Below, one piece after another: positions 59,981 through 64,000 of a DNA stretch of 64,000 bases. Position numbers and translations under genes: made by a program. Each line of letters starts with the position of its first letter. Positions within the stretch are counted from its first letter, which is position 1. A model generated the notes under the pieces. It was given only the letters and a program-made list of their open reading frames with translations, was not told the origin of the DNA and did no database searches. The stretch is taken from contig CAYWYS010000014.1 of assembly GCA_964462675.1 (NCBI GenBank), forward strand, positions 5,248-69,247. Direction: 5' to 3'. The DNA is from XN24 sp964462675 (GTDB lineage Bacteria; Pseudomonadota; Gammaproteobacteria; Steroidobacterales; XN24).

Positions 59981-60615
59981 CTCGCCCGCGCCGCCGCCTC
60001 GTGCTTGCCACCGGCAACCGCGGCAAGGCGCGCGAGATCGGCGCCTTGCTCGCGCCGGCCGGGATCGAGATCGTCGCGCAGGCGGACTACGGCATCGAGC
60101 CCGTGGACGAGACCGGCCTCACCTTCATCGAGAACGCGATCCTCAAGGCCCGGCACGCGGCGCTCGGCAGTGGCTTGCCGGCGCTTGCCGATGATTCCGG
60201 GCTGGTCGTGGATGCGCTTGGCGGGGCGCCGGGGATCCGCTCTGCGCGCTATGCCGGCGCGGGCGGCGACGCGGCGAACATCCGCAAGCTGCTGGCCGGG
60301 CTGGAGGGCGTGGCGGCGCCGCGGCGCGCCGCGCGCTTCGTCTGCGTCGCGGTGCTGCTGCGCGACGCGGAAGATCCGCTGCCGGTGGTCTGCGAAGGCC
60401 GCTGGGAAGGCGCCATTGCGCCTGCGCCACGTGGCGGCGGCGGCTTCGGCTACGACCCGGTGTTCATCCCGGCGGGCGACACGCGCAGCGCCGCCGAGCT
60501 CGAGCCCGTCGAGAAGAACCAGCGCAGCCACCGCGGGCAGGCGTTCGCCGAGCTGCTGGCGCGGCTGCGCGCGGACGCCGCCCTCGCGGGCGCGCCCGGC
60601 GGAGCGGCGCCGTAG
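59977..60615 (+). CDS. rdgB: Non-canonical purine NTP pyrophosphatase (RdgB/HAM1)
   Basis: RdgB hydrolyses ITP and XTP to keep them out of DNA and RNA. The 212-residue protein has LVLATGNRGKAREIGALL, DETGLTFIENAILKARHAA, ADDSGLVVDALGGAPGIRSARYAG and GGGGFGYDPVFIP, all HAM1 signatures. GTG 59977 overlaps the rph stop. hemW begins 2 bp after its stop. Confidence 0.96.
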   Translation: MTRPRRRLVLATGNRGKAREIGALLAPAGIEIVAQADYGIEPVDETGLTFIENAILKARHAALGSGLPALADDSGLVVDALGGAPGIRSARYAGAGGDAANIRKLLAGLEGVAAPRRAARFVCVAVLLRDAEDPLPVVCEGRWEGAIAPAPRGGGGFGYDPVFIPAGDTRSAAELEPVEKNQRSHRGQAFAELLARLRADAALAGAPGGAAP

Positions 60616-60617
60616 CG

Positions 60618-61775
60618 GTGCAGGCACCTCGGGAGCTCGACCCGCTGGGCGTCTATGTGCACCTGCCGTGGTGCGTGTGCAAGTGTCCTTACTGCGACTT
60701 CAACAGCCATGAGCTGCGCGGTACAGCGCCGTATGCCGCCTACGTCGACGCGCTGCTGGCGGACCTGGACGACGAGCTGCCGATGGTGCGTGGCCGCCAG
60801 GTGGCGACCGTGTTCTTCGGCGGCGGCACCCCGAGCCTGTGTCCGCCGCCGCTGATCGGCCGCTTCCTGGAAGGGCTCGCAGCACGGCTGCCGCTCGCGC
60901 GCGATGTCGAGGTCAGCCTCGAGGCCAATCCGGGCACGATCGAGCGCGGGCGCTTCAGTGATTTCGCGGCCGCCGGCATAAACCGCGTGTCGCTCGGCAT
61001 CCAGAGCTTCCAGCCGCGCCTGCTGACGGCAATCGGCCGGATTCATGACGAGCGGCAGGCGCATGCCGCGATCGACGAGCTCGCCGGCGCCGGCATCGAG
61101 AATTTCAACCTCGACCTGATGTACGGCCTGCCCACGCAGACGGCCGGGGAGGCCGCGCAGGACCTGGCGGCGGCGCTCGCCGCCGCCCCTGCGCACCTGT
61201 CCCTGTACCAGCTCACGCTGGAGCCGGGCACGCCGTTTCACCGCCGGCCGCCGGTGCTGCCCGAGGACGAACTCACCGGCGAGATGGAGCTGGCGGCGCT
61301 CGAGGCGCTCCGGTGCGCCGGATTTGCGCGCTACGAGGTTTCGGCATGGGCGCGCCCGGGCCGCGAATGCCGCCACAACCTGAACTACTGGACCTTTGGC
61401 GACTACCTGGGCCTGGGCGCCGGGGCGCATGGCAAGCTCATGCTCCCGGACGGTCGGATCATCCGGCGCTGGAAGCGGCGCCGGCCGCCCGGCTGGCTCG
61501 AGGGGCCGCGGCTCAAGGATCAGAAGACGCTGGCGCCCGCGGAACGGCTGTTCGAGTTCATGCTCAATGCGCTGCGACTGGATGCGGGATTTACGCTTGA
61601 GTTGTTCGCCGCACGCACGGGGCTCCCGCCGGAGGCCGCCCTGCCGGGCCTCGAGCAGGCCGCCCGGCAGGGCTTCTTGGCGCCTGATGGCAGCACCGGA
61701 TGGCGGACGACGGCCTTCGGCCGACGCTTTCTCAACGATGCGCAGGCCCTGTTTCTGCCGCCGGCCGGGGCGTGA
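60618..61775 (+). CDS. hemW: Heme chaperone / radical SAM protein HemW
   Basis: HemW binds heme and delivers it to respiratory enzymes; it is not the coproporphyrinogen oxidase HemN. The 385-residue protein has the SAM cluster motif CxxxCxxC (Cys19, Cys23, Cys26) in PWCVCKCPYCDFNSH, the GGGTPSL segment and HNLNYWTFGDYLGLGAGAHGK. An extra cysteine (Cys21) sits in the CxxxC gap where E. coli has glutamine. GTG 60618 is 2 bp after rdgB. It ends the rph-rdgB-hemW set. Confidence 0.95.
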   Translation: MQAPRELDPLGVYVHLPWCVCKCPYCDFNSHELRGTAPYAAYVDALLADLDDELPMVRGRQVATVFFGGGTPSLCPPPLIGRFLEGLAARLPLARDVEVSLEANPGTIERGRFSDFAAAGINRVSLGIQSFQPRLLTAIGRIHDERQAHAAIDELAGAGIENFNLDLMYGLPTQTAGEAAQDLAAALAAAPAHLSLYQLTLEPGTPFHRRPPVLPEDELTGEMELAALEALRCAGFARYEVSAWARPGRECRHNLNYWTFGDYLGLGAGAHGKLMLPDGRIIRRWKRRRPPGWLEGPRLKDQKTLAPAERLFEFMLNALRLDAGFTLELFAARTGLPPEAALPGLEQAARQGFLAPDGSTGWRTTAFGRRFLNDAQALFLPPAGA

Positions 61776-61787
61776 ATTGCGGCCCAG

Positions 61788-61796
61788 TTATTCACA
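61788..61796 (+). promoter_or_regulatory. DnaA box (outlying)
   Basis: TTATTCACA fits the DnaA consensus TTATNCACA. It lies 12 bp after the hemW stop, about 180 bp left of the three-box cluster. Confidence 0.6.
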
Positions 61797-61858
61797 TGGA
61801 GGCCCGAATCGCCGGGACGGAGCGCGCGCGGCCCGATACGCGCGGCAAAGCTCGCGAT

Positions 61859-61875
61859 ACCCTGCAGGGGTTTTT
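61859..61875 (+). terminator. Weak candidate terminator of hemW operon
   Basis: ACCC-TGCAG-GGGT hairpin (the core CCCTGCAGGG is palindromic) is followed by four further T residues (61872-61875). The stem is only about 4-5 bp, so termination efficiency is doubtful. Confidence 0.3.
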
Positions 61876-61978
61876 GCGCAAGCATTTGTATTTATTGAAA
61901 TCATCCTAGGGTGACCACTTTTTCGCCAAACTGAGGCGGGCTGCAGGAAACATGCTTCGCGGCGCAATGATCAAGGCG

Positions 61979-62013
61979 TGATCCACAGAGTTATCCACAG
62001 TGTTTGTGGATAA
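61979..62013. promoter_or_regulatory. Cluster of three DnaA boxes
   Basis: TGATCCACA (61979-61987, one mismatch), TTATCCACA (61991-61999, perfect) and TGTGGATAA (62005-62013, perfect on the minus strand) lie within 35 bp. Two GATC sites (61969 and 61980) are close by. This could be part of an origin, or a DnaA titration or control site. Confidence 0.75.
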
Positions 62014-62178
62014 TTTGGAAAGCTCTACCGGGCATTATGTCTTCTGCGGCGAACTTAAGGTTGTTCCTCAAGAACGCGCCGCACTGCAGCAGGCCGATGG
62101 TCGGCCACGGGACCGGCTCCCGCCGGCCGATCGCGCCGCGCGGTGCACGAAGTCCGGACGCCACGGCCGGAGGAGCGC

Positions 62179-62207
62179 TTGCCGGCCAAGCAGCGACTCG
62201 CTATGAT
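62179..62207 (+). promoter_or_regulatory. Promoter of rpmE
   Basis: TTGCCG (62179-62184) and TATGAT (62202-62207) are 17 bp apart; transcription would begin near 62214, 32 bp before the rpmE start. Confidence 0.55.
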
Positions 62208-62245
62208 GGCGAGCTGATCAACAGAATCTCGCCGGAAGGCCGATC

Positions 62246-62455
62246 ATGAAGCCGAACATCCACCCCGAGTACACCGAAATCAACGTGGTCTGCAGCTGCG
62301 GGAATGCGTTCACGACCCGCTCGACGCTGGGCCGCGAGCTGCATGTCGAGGTCTGCTCCCAGTGCCACCCGTTCTACACGGGCAAGCAGAAGATCGTTGA
62401 CACCGGCGGCCGCGTGGACAAGTTCCGTCGCAAGTACGGCGGCATGAGCGCCTGA
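62246..62455 (+). CDS. rpmE: 50S ribosomal protein L31 (zinc-binding type)
   Basis: L31 bridges the two ribosomal subunits. The 69-residue protein starts MKPNIHPEYTEINVVCSCGN and carries four cysteines (CSC and CSQC, positions 16, 18, 37, 40) that bind zinc, so it is the C+ form, which bacteria can swap for a cysteine-free paralogue under zinc starvation. HPFYTGKQKIVDTGGRVDKFRRKYG is the conserved C-terminus. GGAAGG precedes ATG 62246. Confidence 0.97.
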   Translation: MKPNIHPEYTEINVVCSCGNAFTTRSTLGRELHVEVCSQCHPFYTGKQKIVDTGGRVDKFRRKYGGMSA

Positions 62456-62485
62456 CGGGGAATCGGCACGCAGTTTGAATCCAGC

Positions 62486-62507
62486 GGCGCCTCGTGGCGC
62501 CCCTTTT
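62486..62507 (+). terminator. Intrinsic terminator of rpmE
   Basis: GGCGCC-TCGT-GGCGCC hairpin (62486-62501) followed by CCTTTT, 30 bp after the rpmE stop. The stem is 6 bp and very GC-rich; the T-run is short. Confidence 0.6.
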
Positions 62508-62522
62508 CGATTGCCGGCCCCC

Positions 62523-62551
62523 GGGACATGCCGTTCCCCCTGAACTATAAT
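62523..62551 (+). promoter_or_regulatory. Promoter of gltA
   Basis: Perfect TATAAT (62546-62551) with GGGACA 17 bp upstream (62523-62528, four of six positions). Transcription would begin near 62558, leaving a leader of about 140 nt before gltA. Confidence 0.6.
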
Positions 62552-62697
62552 CATTGGCCCTGCGCGGCGCCGACCCAGCCCCGCGTCGGGGCCGGGCCCC
62601 GCCCGTTCAACCGCAGACACCCGTTGCGGCCTCTCTTCGAGCCGCCGCGCAACGCTGCGGACGCGCGGAACCGAACATCACGGACCAGGAAGGCCAC

Positions 62698-63999
62698 ATG
62701 AGCAACAAGACCCTGACCCTCGTCAACGACGCCAACGGCAAGCGTCTCGAGATGCCCGTGCGATCGGGGACGGTCGGCCCGGACGTGGTGGACATCGGCG
62801 CCCTCTACAAGCAGTTCGGCGTGTTCACGCTCGACCCGGGCTTCATCTCCACGGCGAGCTGCGAAAGCAAGATCACCTATATCGACGGCGACGAGGGCGT
62901 GCTGCTGTATCGCGGCTACCCAGTCGACCAACTGGCCGAGCGCAGCAGTTTCCTCGAAGTTTCATACCTGCTGCTTTACGGGGAACTGCCCACCCGCAGC
63001 CAGCTCGAGAGCTTCACGCACATCATCACTACGCATACGTTGATCAACCAGACGCTGCTGCGTCACTTCAACGGCTTCCACCACAACGCCCACCCCATGG
63101 CGATGCTGGCCTCCGTCGTCGGCTCCATGTCGGCCTTCTACCATGACTCGACGGACATCGAGAATCCGCGGCACCGGGAGATCTTCTCCCATCGCATCAT
63201 CGCGAAGATCCCGACGATCGCGGCTGCCGCCTACAAGCACTCGGTCGGCCAGCCGTTCATCTACCCGCGCAACGAGCTCGCCTACTCCGCCAACCTGCTG
63301 AACATGTTTTTCGCCGTGCCAACCATGGATTACCGCGTGGATCCGGTGGCCGCAGAGGCGCTGGACCTGCTGTTCATCCTGCATGCGGACCATGAGCAGA
63401 ACGCCAGCACTTCAACGGTGCGCCTCGCGGGCAGCTCGGGCACCAATCCCTACGCGGCGATCGCGGCGGGCATTGCCACCCTGTGGGGACCTGCGCACGG
63501 CGGCGCCAACGAGGCCGTGCTGCAGATGCTCGAGAAGATCGGCTCGGTAGACAATATTCCGAAGTTCATCGCCAAGGCGAAGGACAAGGACGACCCGTTC
63601 CGCCTGATGGGTTTCGGTCATCGCGTCTACAAGAACTTCGATCCGCGCGCCAAGCTGATCCGCACGATGTGCCACAAGGTGCTGAATCGTCTCGGCCACA
63701 CCGACTCGCCGTTGTTCGAGCTGGCCTTGCGGCTGGAAGAAATCGCGCTCGAGGACGCCTATTTCGTCGAGCGGAAGCTCTACCCGAACGTCGATTTCTA
63801 TTCGGGCATCATCTACCGGGCGATCGGTATCCCGACGTCGATGTTCACCGTGATGTTCGCGATTGCGCGCACCGTGGGCTGGGTGGCGCACTGGCAGGAA
63901 ATGATCACCGATCCTGAGCGCCGCATCGGTCGCCCACGGCAGCTGTATACCGGCGCCGGCACCCGCGACTACACGCCAATCGAGCGCCGCGGCGTCTAG
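62698..63999 (+). CDS. gltA: Citrate synthase (type II, NADH-sensitive class)
   Basis: GltA condenses oxaloacetate and acetyl-CoA at the entry of the TCA cycle. The 433-residue protein matches the gammaproteobacterial hexameric type: GDEGVLLYRGYPVDQLAE, the catalytic histidines in ADHEQNASTSTVR and GPAHGGANEAV, the aspartate-containing GFGHRVYKNFDPRA and DFYSGIIYRAIGIP. The N-terminal beta-rich extension with CESKITYIDGD is present. ATG 62698 has AGGAAGG 6 nt upstream. The stop ends at base 63999, so the gene is complete. Confidence 0.98.
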   Translation: MSNKTLTLVNDANGKRLEMPVRSGTVGPDVVDIGALYKQFGVFTLDPGFISTASCESKITYIDGDEGVLLYRGYPVDQLAERSSFLEVSYLLLYGELPTRSQLESFTHIITTHTLINQTLLRHFNGFHHNAHPMAMLASVVGSMSAFYHDSTDIENPRHREIFSHRIIAKIPTIAAAAYKHSVGQPFIYPRNELAYSANLLNMFFAVPTMDYRVDPVAAEALDLLFILHADHEQNASTSTVRLAGSSGTNPYAAIAAGIATLWGPAHGGANEAVLQMLEKIGSVDNIPKFIAKAKDKDDPFRLMGFGHRVYKNFDPRAKLIRTMCHKVLNRLGHTDSPLFELALRLEEIALEDAYFVERKLYPNVDFYSGIIYRAIGIPTSMFTVMFAIARTVGWVAHWQEMITDPERRIGRPRQLYTGAGTRDYTPIERRGV

Positions 64000-64000
64000 C

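Larger units (their letters stand above)
61776..62245. other. 470-bp non-coding region with DnaA boxes
   Basis: No convincing gene is seen between hemW and rpmE. The stretch holds one DnaA box at 61788-61796, a weak terminator near 61859-61875, an AT-rich tract around 61879-61905 (GCATTTGTATTTATTGAAAT), a tight group of three DnaA boxes at 61979-62013, and the rpmE promoter at 62179-62207. The rest is GC-rich without recognised features. Confidence 0.7.

Noticed and set aside
61700..62249. Short open frames in the hemW-rpmE gap
   Set aside because: They overlap hemW or run through the DnaA-box region, lack ribosome sites and have no recognisable composition.
1..64000. tRNA, rRNA, riboswitch or insertion sequence
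   Set aside because: Intergenic gaps are short, and none showed a cloverleaf, a known riboswitch core or terminal inverted repeats with a transposase.

Overview
This 64 kb window is ordinary-looking chromosome from a high-GC gammaproteobacterium. It shows no integrase, transposase, phage module, CRISPR array, rRNA or tRNA. The class assignment rests on gene order: glnA-ntrB-ntrC, rhodanese-grxC-secB-gpsA, gmk-rpoZ-spoT-recG, bioB-F-H-C-D, ubiC-ubiA and trkA-trkH. It also rests on close similarity of UvrD, FieF, HemW and YicC to their enterobacterial relatives. A more precise order or genus cannot be justified from the sequence. Genes are tightly packed, often with 1-4 nt stop/start overlaps, and many start with GTG or TTG.

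Layout. 1-4.5 kb: end of glnA, a DUF4124 protein and the NtrB/NtrC nitrogen two-component system. 4.5-8.9 kb: UPF0316 membrane protein, class 1B dihydroorotate dehydrogenase, trmL, then gpsA, secB, grxC and a rhodanese. 8.9-13.7 kb: envC, ctpA, a DJ-1 protein, a diguanylate cyclase and DUF2214. 13.7-17.8 kb: comB-like gene, ppk2, an encapsulated-ferritin-type protein without an encapsulin shell gene, fieF and two small membrane proteins. 17.8-25.5 kb: EamA permease, then a likely peptide-use cluster (M2 peptidyl-dipeptidase, POT peptide symporter, M16 lipoprotein peptidase) and DUF1244. 25.5-27.4 kb: tatABC and dtd. 27.6-29.4 kb: a plcP-glycosyltransferase pair resembling phosphate-starvation lipid remodelling operons. 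29.4-34.1 kb: trkA-trkH-TPR-mgtE cation operon. 34.1-36.3 kb: uvrD. 36.4-44.4 kb: aa3/caa3-type cytochrome c oxidase structural and assembly genes, with no ctaA at its usual place. 44.4-50.4 kb: DUF2244, the biotin operon with a BirA-type operator, and comF. 50.4-58.4 kb: ubiA, ubiC, recG, ridA, spoT, rpoZ, gmk, yicC. 58.5-61.8 kb: PP2C phosphatase, rph, rdgB, hemW. 61.8-64 kb: a 470 bp non-coding region with a cluster of DnaA boxes, then rpmE and gltA.

The least ordinary signals are the shell-less encapsulated ferritin next to an iron exporter, the DnaA-box cluster with an AT-rich tract, the plcP/glycosyltransferase pair with a perfect palindrome in its leader, the BirA operator over the bioB -35 box, and an 8-bp purine-rich tandem repeat found at two separate intergenic sites. 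None of these is proven to be a new system.
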